Assembly (NCBI GenBank): GCA_903870245.1
Contig: CAIQCB010000026.1
Coordinates: 1 to 40,033, forward strand
Direction of reading: 5' to 3'
Length of the DNA: 40,033 nucleotides
Source of the DNA: an uncultured Methylocystaceae bacterium
GTDB taxonomy: Bacteria; Pseudomonadota; Alphaproteobacteria; Rhizobiales; Beijerinckiaceae
Positions within the stretch are counted from its first letter, which is position 1, and every line of letters begins with the position of its first letter. The notes beneath the pieces were generated by a model. The model worked only from the letters and a program-made list of their open reading frames with translations. It made no database searches and was not told the origin of the DNA. A program made the position numbers and the translations under genes. Below, piece by piece: positions 24,762 through 33,450 of this stretch.

Positions 24762-26906
24762 TTATTCGGAAGCGGCGACGGCTCTTGCGTCCTCGTCTTC
24801 GGGCTCGATCGCCTCCTCGTCTTCGCCGTCATCCGTGAGGAAGGCGGGCAAGGAAACCTCGCCAACTTCGCCATCGTCGGCCTCGACGCCTGTTGAGGCG
24901 CTGGCGTCGGTAAGACGAAGCGTTTCAGGCAACCAGCCGCTATCGGCGAGCAATCGTTCGGCTTCCCGCGCCATGTCGCCTTTTTTCATGTGATCGATAA
25001 GTTGCGCGGCCCGGTCGCCCGCGCCCTCCCGTACGGCTTCGAGAATGCGCGCTCTGGTGACCCGGCCCAGATAATTGCCAACCGTCGGTCGCCAGCCCGC
25101 TTGCGCCATGTCGAGACTCGTCTCCCGCGCCAGCCGATCCGCCTGAGAGAGACGAAGGCGTAGCCCATGTTCGCTGACGCCGGCGCCGCCATAGGGGGTG
25201 GGACGCTCATAGAGCGCGTTCAGGCCATAGCTGACGCAATGGGCAAGCAAGGCCATGCGCTCGTTGTCGCCTAGCGAGTCCAGAAAATCCCAGAGCGCCG
25301 TTTCGTCCCTCGGGATCCGATTGCCCCACGCTTCATGCCGTCGCTCGATGGATTTTGCGGAGAGACTGTCGTTCAGATCTTCCGCCTGCGCCGGGAAGGA
25401 GACATGCCGGACATTGACCTCCAGCGCGCCAAAGGTCGGGAGATGGTGGAAGGCGCTGGCGGCGAGCTTGTGCAAAAGCGCCGTCAGGGCGATCCGCGGA
25501 TTTTGCGCCAGAGCGTCGCGAAGGGCGAGGGTGCGATGCGCCGTGAGTTCACTCATCAAGCGATCGGGCAAGGGCTTGACGCCTTCGTCTTCCTCGCTGT
25601 CGTCCAGGCCGCGCTCGTCGCCGGCGATCCTGACTGTCGATCTCGTTTCATGATCGGGCGACTCCGTTCCTTCGACACCGGTTGCGGCTTGTGCGTCATT
25701 TTCTTTGGCGTCGCGCGCGATCTCGTCTTCTGGACGGACGTATCCCCGATCCACATCGAGCCTGCCATCGGAATTAATGGTGACAAAAACCCCGGAGATC
25801 GCGATTTCCGTCGGATCGTAGCGCATCGGCTGATTGTCGAGCGCGTCGATCTCGGCTTCGAGTTCGCCGAACCGGCGGTCGATCTCGTCCGGCAGCTCCT
25901 CGGCGTTTTCGTATTCCTCGGTCAGACGATCAATCTCGGCCTGCAAGACGGCGCGTTTCGTCAGTTCCTCTTCGCTCATCCCGATCGGGACGCCGGCGAG
26001 TTCACGCATGCCATGGCTTGCGCCATAGGGAAGGTTGACGTTCGCCTCGACCCACTTCCAGCCTTCCGCGGCGATTTTTTCGACCTCCGATCTGAACTTT
26101 TCGGCGACCATGCGTTCAAGCAGGCCAACATCCTGAAGCCAGCCGCCGTCGTCGGATTGAAACAGATCGCGCAAGATGACGCCGCCAGCGGCTTCATAGG
26201 CCTCCAGGCCGACAAACAGCGCGCGTTTATCGCTTGCGCGGACCGCCTTTTCCGTCAGCATACGGCGGATATGCCAGGGCTCGTTTTGCCAGCCGTCATG
26301 GATCGTTTCCCAGACCTGTTCCTGACGCGCATGATCCTCAATGACAGTGAATGCCATGAGCTGTTCGAGCGTCATCCCGTCTTCGGCGTAAACCTCGAGC
26401 AGTTTGGGCGAGACGGCGGCAAGGCGCAGGCGCTGTTTGACGACTTTGGCGTCGACGAGAAAGGCGGCGGCGATAGCTTCCTCGGTCATGCCCTTGTCGC
26501 GCATCGCCGCAAAGGCGCGAAACTGATCGAGCGGATGTAAAGGCGCGCGTTCGATGTTTTCGACGAGTGACACCTCGTCGACCAGAATGTCGCTTAAAGG
26601 ATCGCCCACGACGCAAGGCACCGGCGCGGTTTTGGCGAGGCGTTTCTGTTTGGCGAGCAGCTCCAGCGCGCGATAGCGTCGACCACCGGCCGGCACTTCG
26701 AACATGCCGGTTTCCCGCCCCTCGTCGTCGAGGACAGGGCGGACATGCAGGGACTGGATCAGACCGCGACGCGCGATGGACTCAGCCAGCTCCTCGACAG
26801 AAACGCCGGCTTTCACCCGACGGACGTTCGACTGGCTGAGCACGAGTTTGTTGAAGGGAATGTCACGCGACGACGACAGGGTGATCTTCTGAATGGCGGT
26901 CGCCAT
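24762..26906 (-). CDS. ParB/RepB/Spo0J-family protein
   Basis: 714 residues, much longer than chromosomal ParB (about 300). Residues 14-110 are the ParB N-terminal nuclease-like domain (IPFNKLVLSQSNVRRVKAGV, VEELAESIARRGLIQSL, VPAGGRRYRAL). Residues 120-200 form the KorB/HTH part (ENIERAPLHPLDQFRAFAAM). A coiled-coil stretch follows (about 300-350), then a long conserved C-terminal region of unknown function. No ParA partner is visible, so a role in replication control or DNA processing is as likely as partition. The start has GGAG 9 nt upstream on the minus strand. Confidence 0.92.
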   Translation of the reverse strand: MATAIQKITLSSSRDIPFNKLVLSQSNVRRVKAGVSVEELAESIARRGLIQSLHVRPVLDDEGRETGMFEVPAGGRRYRALELLAKQKRLAKTAPVPCVVGDPLSDILVDEVSLVENIERAPLHPLDQFRAFAAMRDKGMTEEAIAAAFLVDAKVVKQRLRLAAVSPKLLEVYAEDGMTLEQLMAFTVIEDHARQEQVWETIHDGWQNEPWHIRRMLTEKAVRASDKRALFVGLEAYEAAGGVILRDLFQSDDGGWLQDVGLLERMVAEKFRSEVEKIAAEGWKWVEANVNLPYGASHGMRELAGVPIGMSEEELTKRAVLQAEIDRLTEEYENAEELPDEIDRRFGELEAEIDALDNQPMRYDPTEIAISGVFVTINSDGRLDVDRGYVRPEDEIARDAKENDAQAATGVEGTESPDHETRSTVRIAGDERGLDDSEEDEGVKPLPDRLMSELTAHRTLALRDALAQNPRIALTALLHKLAASAFHHLPTFGALEVNVRHVSFPAQAEDLNDSLSAKSIERRHEAWGNRIPRDETALWDFLDSLGDNERMALLAHCVSYGLNALYERPTPYGGAGVSEHGLRLRLSQADRLARETSLDMAQAGWRPTVGNYLGRVTRARILEAVREGAGDRAAQLIDHMKKGDMAREAERLLADSGWLPETLRLTDASASTGVEADDGEVGEVSLPAFLTDDGEDEEAIEPEDEDARAVAASE

Positions 26907-26921
26907 GATTTTTTACTCCGC

Positions 26922-26963
26922 GACGGACGGCCGGGAGACTTTTCTCTCGACCTCCAATCCGTC
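26922..26963 (-). promoter_or_regulatory. Leader hairpin before the ParB-like gene
   Basis: GACGGA (26922-26927) pairs with TCCGTC (26958-26963); inside, GGGAGA pairs with TCTC and CC across a small bulge. On the minus strand it opens CGTGACGGA and closes CGTC directly before the CGGAG ribosome binding site. The DUF932 gene has the same layout. A related motif, CCTCTTCCTCTGAAGGGGCC, is at 26981-27000. Confidence 0.5.
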
Positions 26964-27120
26964 ACGAAGCGAAGCGCAGCCCTCTTCCTCTGAAGGGGCC
27001 GCGCAACGAAAGCCATTGATCCTTGATGGTTAGTTGATCCCGGACCGCAAAACAGCCGTTGTAGTCGACGAGGCGAGAAGCCGGAGACACGCAAAACCGT
27101 ATCTCCGACCTCAAGAAAGA

Positions 27121-28314
27121 TCAGGCCGCGCGATCGAGCAGTTTCTTCGCCCTGGCCTCCATGTCGAGGCGGGCGTCCTGATGGGGTTTGTCGCGAGCGA
27201 TGGCCGTAATCCCCTGCACGAAATCGAAAATAGATTTCGGCGGTCGGCCCTCCTCGGCCAGCACCGTTTCGATGATCTTGCCGGTCTCGGCTTTCGAGAA
27301 ACCCTGCTTGCGCAGGAAATCCTTGCGATCCTCGTCCGTGCGGGCGACAATCCTTTCGCGCGCCGCTTTCACGCCATTGATAAAGGGCTGGGGCGACGAG
27401 TTCGCGAAATTGAGCAGCGCCGGCGCCGCTTCATGCGCGAAACGCGCGGCGGCGTATTTGCTGTGTCGGATGGTGATCTCCTCGAAATCCTCGACGCCCC
27501 ACAGATTCCGGTTCTGACAAACGGCGCGCAGATAAAAACTCGCCATGCCCAGCGTCCGTGCGCCGACTTCCGAGTTCCAGCAATAAAACCCGCGAAAATA
27601 CAGATCGGGCGATCCGTCCGGCAACTTACCCGCCTCGATCGGGTTGAGATCGTCGACCAGAAACAGAAACACGTCGCGGTCGGACGCATAGAGCGTCGTC
27701 GTATCCCTGGTGATGTCGACGCGCGGATGATAGACGCCGGTCGACCAGTCGAGAACGCCTGGCACCTTCCAGCGCGTATCGCCCGTTCCATTGCCAGCGA
27801 TACGCTGTACCGCTTCGACCAGTTCGTGATCGTAGATGCGGCCGTAGTCGGGTCCGGTGACGGCGCGCAGTTCGATGCGGCCATTGTCTGTCTCGAAGGT
27901 TTTGATCTGCCCGGCGCGGTTCGAGGTCAGGCCATATTGCAGATTGATCGCCGCCAGCGGCGCCGGCAGTTGTCGCAGATAGGCGGCAGGCGCGCCGACC
28001 TGGCTCGCCAGTTGTCCGAAACTCCAATGGGTCGGCGCCACGGGCGCCTCCGCGGCGGGCAGGATCAGGGCCAGACGCTCGGGATCGTTCCGCTTCGCCT
28101 CGACATGGATCAGCGCGGTTTCGACGATGCGAGTCCGGCTCCGTTCGGAACGCTCGCGCACGACATTGGCCAACTCCCCGAGAGACAGAAACCGTTCGTC
28201 GTCGGGGCGGGAAAACCACTCGGACGACACCCGCCCGACGCGCTCGCCGCGCGTGATATCCACCTTGTAGCCGCCGCACGTTTGGCTGCCGGCGTCGAGG
28301 ATCTGCATGTTCAT
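27121..28314 (-). CDS. DUF932 (phage/plasmid-like) protein
   Basis: 397 residues. The DUF932 pattern is clear: GLTSNRAGQIKTFETDNGRI, GPDYGRIYDHELVEAVQRIA, YASDRDVFLFLVDDLNPIEA, RGFYCWNSEVGARTLGMASF, and a C-terminal helical tail ending in a basic KKLLDRAA. The family is found on plasmids, phages and integrative elements, with no proven activity. The start has GGAG 8 nt upstream. It is the most upstream backbone gene, and a 333-bp gap separates it from the defence genes. Confidence 0.92.
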   Translation of the reverse strand: MNMQILDAGSQTCGGYKVDITRGERVGRVSSEWFSRPDDERFLSLGELANVVRERSERSRTRIVETALIHVEAKRNDPERLALILPAAEAPVAPTHWSFGQLASQVGAPAAYLRQLPAPLAAINLQYGLTSNRAGQIKTFETDNGRIELRAVTGPDYGRIYDHELVEAVQRIAGNGTGDTRWKVPGVLDWSTGVYHPRVDITRDTTTLYASDRDVFLFLVDDLNPIEAGKLPDGSPDLYFRGFYCWNSEVGARTLGMASFYLRAVCQNRNLWGVEDFEEITIRHSKYAAARFAHEAAPALLNFANSSPQPFINGVKAARERIVARTDEDRKDFLRKQGFSKAETGKIIETVLAEEGRPPKSIFDFVQGITAIARDKPHQDARLDMEARAKKLLDRAA

Positions 28315-28647
28315 GGGTCAATCTCCATGACGGGCGCCGGAAGCCTCTCTCCCGGCGCTCACCCGTCACGCAACCCCGATCCACACTCTCCCTCTTTGGG
28401 GGCGTTGCGGGGCTGCCCCGCAGAAGGGGCCGGCCGAGACCCTGGCTCGTACGCAGGGGAAGGCGTTCTCCTCCCGGCATCCTGCTCAGGAGAGCGAAAT
28501 TCCCAATCCGCGTGTGATAGCCCCGCAATCTGTCAGAGCAGAAAATCCTGTTAGTGGCGGAGATCTGTCAGCATGATTGAACGACTAAGATGAGACTAAG
28601 GCATGAGATTCCATGAATGAGAAAATTATAAAATTAGAGCTGTAATC
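28315..28647. other. Gene-free stretch between the backbone and the defence genes
   Basis: 333 bp. The DUF932 side holds the leader hairpin (28329-28367) and a TGCGGGG-CTG-CCCCGCA hairpin at 28406-28422 embedded in a motif like that of the ParB leader. ATCTGTCAG occurs twice (28528-28536 and 28563-28571). The last ~90 bp are clearly AT-rich, marking a composition change at the module border. It must hold the DUF932 promoter. No gene is supported. Confidence 0.5.
28329..28367 (-). promoter_or_regulatory. Leader hairpin before the DUF932 gene
   Basis: GACGGG (28329-28334) pairs with CCCGTC (28362-28367), then CGCCGG (28335-28340) with CCGGCG (28352-28357), separated by a 4-nt bulge; 12 pairs in all. 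On the minus strand it opens CGTGACGGG and closes CGTCATGGAG, where GGAG is the ribosome binding site. The bulge position resembles the ParB leader. Confidence 0.55.
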
Positions 28648-29364
28648 TTATGCCATTAGTTTCTCTAATCGGTTCTTGCGTCGCCGCCAATCAGGCATCA
28701 CGCGGTCAAGTCTATGATAAAATTCTGGCCCATGGTGCGGAATGGCTCTATGGCAAAGCTCGTGCGTGATCACATAATCAATCGACTCCAATGGAGCTTC
28801 GATGAGCCGCCGATTGAGCATGAGGCGAGACGACGGCGACATCGAACCCCAGCGTCTGTTCGATAGCCGGATGATTAAACCTTTGGGGCGGAAATCTTCA
28901 GGTGTCGGAAATCGCTCGAGATTGACCTCCAGACGTTCGGAGAATTTGATACGAGCCCGCTCCCGATACCATGTTTCCATCAATGCGCGGACGACATCGG
29001 TGCGGGCTTTCTGTGGAGCTTGCACCTCGATAAATCCCCGAAGCAGCTTTACGCCAGTCGATGTATGCGGGACAATTTTCAAACGATACTGACGCCCAAG
29101 ATAGAGAAATGTTTCGCCAGAGACATACTGCCGATCCGGCTTGCGCGGTAGAAACTGGACGAAATATCGCTGCTGGCGGCGGATCCATGGCGCACGGTTG
29201 CCAACTTTCCTTTCGATTGCCTCAAGAGAGACATCCAGCGGCGCGGTAACTGTGACGGAAGCATCGGGCTCTACGGCGATCTCGAGGGTCTTCCGCGCGC
29301 GACGCACTATGACAAAGTCGATGGTATGCTCGCCATAATGAATGCTGTGACGTTGTACCTTCAT
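28648..29364 (-). CDS. M48/YgjP-type metallopeptidase of the type I restriction locus
   Basis: 238 residues. The zinc motif HELCH is at 201-205, followed by histidines at 210-211 and the basic tail typical of the YgjP (DUF45, WLM-clan) group; NRRWGSMSPSSRLMLNRRLI just before it is a strong family marker. Genes of this kind are regularly found next to hsdR. Its start overlaps the hsdR stop by 4 nt, so it is made together with HsdR. A role in trimming or quality control of the restriction complex is a guess. Confidence 0.9.
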   Translation of the reverse strand: MKVQRHSIHYGEHTIDFVIVRRARKTLEIAVEPDASVTVTAPLDVSLEAIERKVGNRAPWIRRQQRYFVQFLPRKPDRQYVSGETFLYLGRQYRLKIVPHTSTGVKLLRGFIEVQAPQKARTDVVRALMETWYRERARIKFSERLEVNLERFPTPEDFRPKGLIIRLSNRRWGSMSPSSRLMLNRRLIEAPLESIDYVITHELCHRAIPHHGPEFYHRLDRVMPDWRRRKNRLEKLMA

Positions 29365-32300
29365 CCCGGAAACCGGGCGCGCGCCAGATCCATGATCTTC
29401 GCTTCCAGGTTGTCCATGACTTCAACAGGTAATTCGATCCCGCGTTCATCACGAAGGATATCGAAGAAATAATCATCGATGGCATTGCGCATATTGTTTT
29501 GCGCAATATCATTGGACCAAACGTCCACGATATGGTGAGATTTGATAATCTCGATGATAGAGAGCGCAATTTCGGCGATGTAGTCTGGTATTATTGCCAT
29601 CTGGTCTTTATTCACAAGCGCGTCTTCCAGAATGCCATAAAAAGCCTGAGCGTCATCGTTTCCTCTGATCCTGTCGGGAAAATCGCGGCCACGATCCTTG
29701 CGCGCAACCTTGCTAGCCAGATCAACCACATTTTTCAGATACTCTCGCTCCGAAATGCGTTTGGCGCGATAGTCGCGGATGGTTTCTTCCAATAACTCGG
29801 AGAATTTACGGTAGAAACTGGGGTCTTCCTCCATCCTTTCCGTGATGGCCCGCCGTGTGGCGCTGGCGATCCTGTCCGCGCGCGATGCTTCCGAAACCCC
29901 CTTTTCTTCCACAACAGCTTTGAGCGCATGTGGATCATTGATATTCACGATGTCGATGATCGTCTCGGCAGGCATGGCCACAACATGATCGTCGAGCAAT
30001 TTTTGGATCTTTGGCTCGAATTCCTTGACATCGACGGTTTCCTGATATCGAAGCTGAACGGAACGACGCAATTGAGAGAACTGTTTCCAGTCCTGCTTCA
30101 TCATATCGATTTTGGCTTCGTCGAAAACGTCGAAAAGTTTGTCCGACGATAGAGAGATGTGCAGACAACGGCCAAAGGCCGTCAATTTTTCATAGAACTC
30201 CTGCCTTATCGACTCATCAGCCAGGAATTGCTCGAACTGCTCCATATCTTTTTTGTTTTTTACGGACCTGAACAGGTCCCAAAGCTGATCATGCAACTGG
30301 GGTAGCTTGCGAAGCTCTTCACGCACATCATGGACAGTGCCGGCAAGGTCCGCGCTCTCGAATCCCTCGAAAGCTGTATAGGTCGTAAGCGCCGCATCAA
30401 GTTCGCCAAGCAGACCTTCATAGTCGATGATAAAGCCGAATTGCTTTTCTGTTCCAGAGTCCTCGTAAAGACGGTTTACGCGGGCGATGGTTTGCAGAAG
30501 ATTATGCTCACGCAAGGATTTGCAGACATAAAGGACTGTGTTGCGGGGCGCATCAAATCCTGTCAGGAGCTTCGAAACAACGATCAGAATTTCCGGATCG
30601 CCCGAGCCCTTAAAGGCGTCTATGATCTGCCGGGTATATTCGTCTTCGGTCTTGTAACGGGCCATCATCTGCGCCCAGAATTTGCGCACGAGGTCTTTGG
30701 ATTCCTTGTCGACCTCTTCATTACCCTCGTTTTCGTCGGGCGGAGAGATGACAATTTCGCTGGAGACATGCCCAATCTCGTCGAGCGTTTCCTTGAATCG
30801 AACGGCGGCGGCTTTGGATGGCGCGACAAGTTGCGCCTTGAAACCTGTTCCTTGCCAATTCTGGCGGAAATGTTCCGATATATCGAATGCTTTCGCCCGA
30901 ATGGCCTGACCGGTTGTCGCCAAAGCGTCCATGCGGGAGAATTTTCGCTTGAGATCGGCCGCCTGACTGCTCGTTAAGCCCTCACTGATCTTGTCGAACC
31001 ACTTGTCTATCGCAGCGCTGTTAACTTGCTGTTCGACCAGACGGCCCTCATACAGCAGCGGAACGACTGCGCCATCGGCCACAGCCTCGTCGATGGCGTA
31101 TTTGTGGATCAGGCCGCCGAAGTTCGACAGCGTATTTTTCTCTCTCTTCAGGAGCGGGGTTCCGGTGAAGCCCAGATAGCAGGCTTTTGGCAGAATCCGG
31201 CGCATGCGAGTCGCGAACTGGCTATGACCGCCATAGCGCCCGGACTGTGAGCGATGGCTCTCGTCGACCAGAACAAAGATATTGGCGTCTTCGTCAATGT
31301 CTCCTGCGGCTTTGGCGGCCGTTTCGAATTTATTGATGATGGTGGTTACGAGCGGCGTGCGATTGCGGATCAGCTCGATCAAATGCGCGCCGCTGGTCGC
31401 CCGCACGGGCTCCAGTTCACAGGACTTGAACGTATCCTTGATTTGCTTGTCGAGATCGTCACGGTCGGTGACAATAAGAATGCGGGGGTTCGCGATGGCC
31501 TTGTCAAGCGCCAGCGCCCGGCCGAGCATGACCATGGTCAGCGACTTTCCCGAACCCTGAGTATGCCAGATAACGCCGCCCTTGCGGCTGCCATCGAAGT
31601 TAAACTGGCGGACGCGTTCGACAGCCTTGCCGATGCCGAAAAACTGCTGGTGGCGCGCAATCTTGCGGGCGCCGCCATCGAAAACGGTAAAGCGACGGAT
31701 CAGGTCCAGCAGGCGCTCCGGCCTACACAGGGCGTAAATGGCGCGATCCTGCGCCGTCACTGCGCGTTGGCCTTCGGCCGCAAGCGTCTCGAAATGGCTG
31801 CGTGCAAAGGCAAAGTCGCCCGAGAAAATCGCATTGGCCTCGGTCGTCGCTAGAGAGCGATTGGCCAGGGGAGCAATAGTTTCGTCCAGATCTTCTTCAT
31901 CCCGCCACGTCTGCCAAAACTGCCGGGGCGCGCCAACCGTGGCGTATCGCGCATCGACACGGTTCATAACCATCAGAAGCTGTGCGAAGTGAAAGAGCTG
32001 CGGGATATTGTCTTCGCTCTGATAGCCGATCAGCTGGCTGCCAGCTTTTTTCAGGCTTTCGGTCGGCCGCTTGTTCTCGATCACCAGAAAGGGAAGGCCA
32101 TTGACATAGGCGACGATATCGCACCGCCTGGTCTGGCTGCTGGCGGTTCGTTCGACGGAGAGTTCGGCGGTGACGTGAAAAACGTTGTTTGCCGGCGTCT
32201 CCCAATCGATATAGCGGAGCGAGTAGGATTTCGAGTCGCCCTGAATCGTCTTGGTAATCGTCGTGCCAAGCACGAGGGCGTCGTAGATATCCTGATTGGT

Positions 32301-32576
32301 GCCGCGCAGGCCTTTCTGGCGATCCGGCGTGGGTTTCAGCCGACGAATGGCCTCATGGGCGTCTTCGAGATCGAAGGGATAATCGCGGCCTTTGTAGCTG
32401 AAATGGTTGATGCGCAGGAGCTGTTCGGCGAGGATATCGTCGCACACGACAGTACGCAGCCGCCCGCCCCGCAGACGCACGGCTTCTGCCTGCGACAGCG
32501 GCGTGAAACCGAGCGCCACAAGCAATTGAAGGGCGGGTATCTGCGATTGATGCTTTTCGGCCGCGTCGAAGGTCAT
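29361..32576 (-). CDS. hsdR: Type I restriction enzyme R subunit
   Basis: 1071 residues, normal length. The nuclease domain has D153 and E167-N-K169 (CDIVAYVNGLPFLVIENKR). The SF2 translocase has Walker A HTQGSGKS (338-345), TDRDDLDKQI, the DESH box at 438-441 and, in the second RecA domain, SKLLTGFDAPRNTVLYVCKS and LLQTIARVNRLY. The C-terminal helical region (about 850-1070) should dock on HsdM. It cuts DNA after translocation when HsdS meets an unmethylated site. It is separated by 142 bp with a hairpin from the M/S gene chain upstream, so it may be expressed less or later. The ribosome binding site is weak. Confidence 0.95.
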   Translation of the reverse strand: MTFDAAEKHQSQIPALQLLVALGFTPLSQAEAVRLRGGRLRTVVCDDILAEQLLRINHFSYKGRDYPFDLEDAHEAIRRLKPTPDRQKGLRGTNQDIYDALVLGTTITKTIQGDSKSYSLRYIDWETPANNVFHVTAELSVERTASSQTRRCDIVAYVNGLPFLVIENKRPTESLKKAGSQLIGYQSEDNIPQLFHFAQLLMVMNRVDARYATVGAPRQFWQTWRDEEDLDETIAPLANRSLATTEANAIFSGDFAFARSHFETLAAEGQRAVTAQDRAIYALCRPERLLDLIRRFTVFDGGARKIARHQQFFGIGKAVERVRQFNFDGSRKGGVIWHTQGSGKSLTMVMLGRALALDKAIANPRILIVTDRDDLDKQIKDTFKSCELEPVRATSGAHLIELIRNRTPLVTTIINKFETAAKAAGDIDEDANIFVLVDESHRSQSGRYGGHSQFATRMRRILPKACYLGFTGTPLLKREKNTLSNFGGLIHKYAIDEAVADGAVVPLLYEGRLVEQQVNSAAIDKWFDKISEGLTSSQAADLKRKFSRMDALATTGQAIRAKAFDISEHFRQNWQGTGFKAQLVAPSKAAAVRFKETLDEIGHVSSEIVISPPDENEGNEEVDKESKDLVRKFWAQMMARYKTEDEYTRQIIDAFKGSGDPEILIVVSKLLTGFDAPRNTVLYVCKSLREHNLLQTIARVNRLYEDSGTEKQFGFIIDYEGLLGELDAALTTYTAFEGFESADLAGTVHDVREELRKLPQLHDQLWDLFRSVKNKKDMEQFEQFLADESIRQEFYEKLTAFGRCLHISLSSDKLFDVFDEAKIDMMKQDWKQFSQLRRSVQLRYQETVDVKEFEPKIQKLLDDHVVAMPAETIIDIVNINDPHALKAVVEEKGVSEASRADRIASATRRAITERMEEDPSFYRKFSELLEETIRDYRAKRISEREYLKNVVDLASKVARKDRGRDFPDRIRGNDDAQAFYGILEDALVNKDQMAIIPDYIAEIALSIIEIIKSHHIVDVWSNDIAQNNMRNAIDDYFFDILRDERGIELPVEVMDNLEAKIMDLARARFPG

Positions 32577-32665
32577 GGGCAGCGCTCTCGCCTGCGGATT
32601 AACTTGCGCAAAAGGAGTTTCGTGGTTATGTAATCAGCAAAGGATTGGGAATTTCCCGGTCGACA

Positions 32666-32703
32666 AAAGGGTCCTGGAGCTTCCGGGACCCTTTTGTTTT
32701 TTA
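32666..32703. terminator. Hairpin with T-tract between the DUF3800 gene and hsdR
   Basis: AAAAGGGTCC (32666-32675) pairs with GGACCCTTTT (32687-32696), followed on the plus strand by GTTTTTT. On the minus strand, the direction of the genes, the right arm itself ends in TTTT followed by GTCG, giving a weaker terminator. It lies 16-53 bp after the DUF3800 stop, so it is placed to end or attenuate the upstream transcript before hsdR. Confidence 0.6.
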
Positions 32704-32718
32704 CGACATAACAAGGGC

Positions 32719-33450
32719 TTAGGGGAAGCATTTTAGCCCTCCGAGCTTCGGCCGGATGATGTCGAAGGCGCGGTTCGGCTGGTTGGGGCGCAACTGCGAC
32801 AGTGCGATCGGCCGAGCCGTCAGGTCCGCCAGCTGCAACCCGGCCGCGTTTGCCGCCTTCGGCATAAACACCGGTTGGAAGTCGAACAGACTGAAGTCGC
32901 GGCGCTTGTAGCCCCAGTGGCCGTCATTCCCTGCGATCCGGCGGAACTCCAGCTCAAGTTCCGCATCCTCCTTCTTGCCACGGCTTTCAAAGATCACGTG
33001 TATGGTCCTGCCGTGCTGGGCCTCGGCGGTGAGCATGCCGTGCAGTCGCTCCATGCAGAACAGCAACGCGATCTCGTATGGATTCCAGGGATCGGCGTAT
33101 CTGGCGCGCAGCCTCTGCTTGTCGATGACGGATGCGAAGATGGTCATGGGCGCCGCTTCGATCAGGCCGTTCAGCTCGTCATAGAACCGCTCGCGCAGGG
33201 CGCGGTCGGTCAGAAGCATGGCGAAGGGACCTTTGCTCTTGCGGATTTCGTGTTCGTGCAAAATAACGGCGTCATGTCCCCAGATTCCGAACTTGAACTT
33301 CTGCACGGCAGGCACGACCGTCCCGGAATAGTCGGCCTTGCGCAAGACGCAGAAGGTGAGCGCAAAGACCGGGTATTCGGGGTCGATGCTGACAAGTCCG
33401 TGGTCGCCGCTCTCATCGGCATAGACGATGAAATCGGAGAATTCAGGCAC
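32719..33450 (-). CDS. DUF3800 domain protein
   Basis: 243 residues. It opens with the family's YADESGDHG motif (D12, E13), followed by VFALTFCVLRK, an ILHEHEIRKSKGPF stretch, VIFESRGKKEDAELELEFRR, and near the C-terminus AAGLQLADLTARPIA. DUF3800 proteins have an RNase H-like fold with acidic residues in these positions and often occur in mobile and defence loci, but their activity is not established. It overlaps the kinase gene by 8 nt and is the last gene before the 142-bp gap. Confidence 0.88.
   Translation of the reverse strand: MPEFSDFIVYADESGDHGLVSIDPEYPVFALTFCVLRKADYSGTVVPAVQKFKFGIWGHDAVILHEHEIRKSKGPFAMLLTDRALRERFYDELNGLIEAAPMTIFASVIDKQRLRARYADPWNPYEIALLFCMERLHGMLTAEAQHGRTIHVIFESRGKKEDAELELEFRRIAGNDGHWGYKRRDFSLFDFQPVFMPKAANAAGLQLADLTARPIALSQLRPNQPNRAFDIIRPKLGGLKCFP

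Noticed and set aside
25335-26540. A 401-codon plus-strand frame opposite the ParB-like gene
   Set aside because: Antisense shadow of a gene with a clear ParB domain; no start signal.
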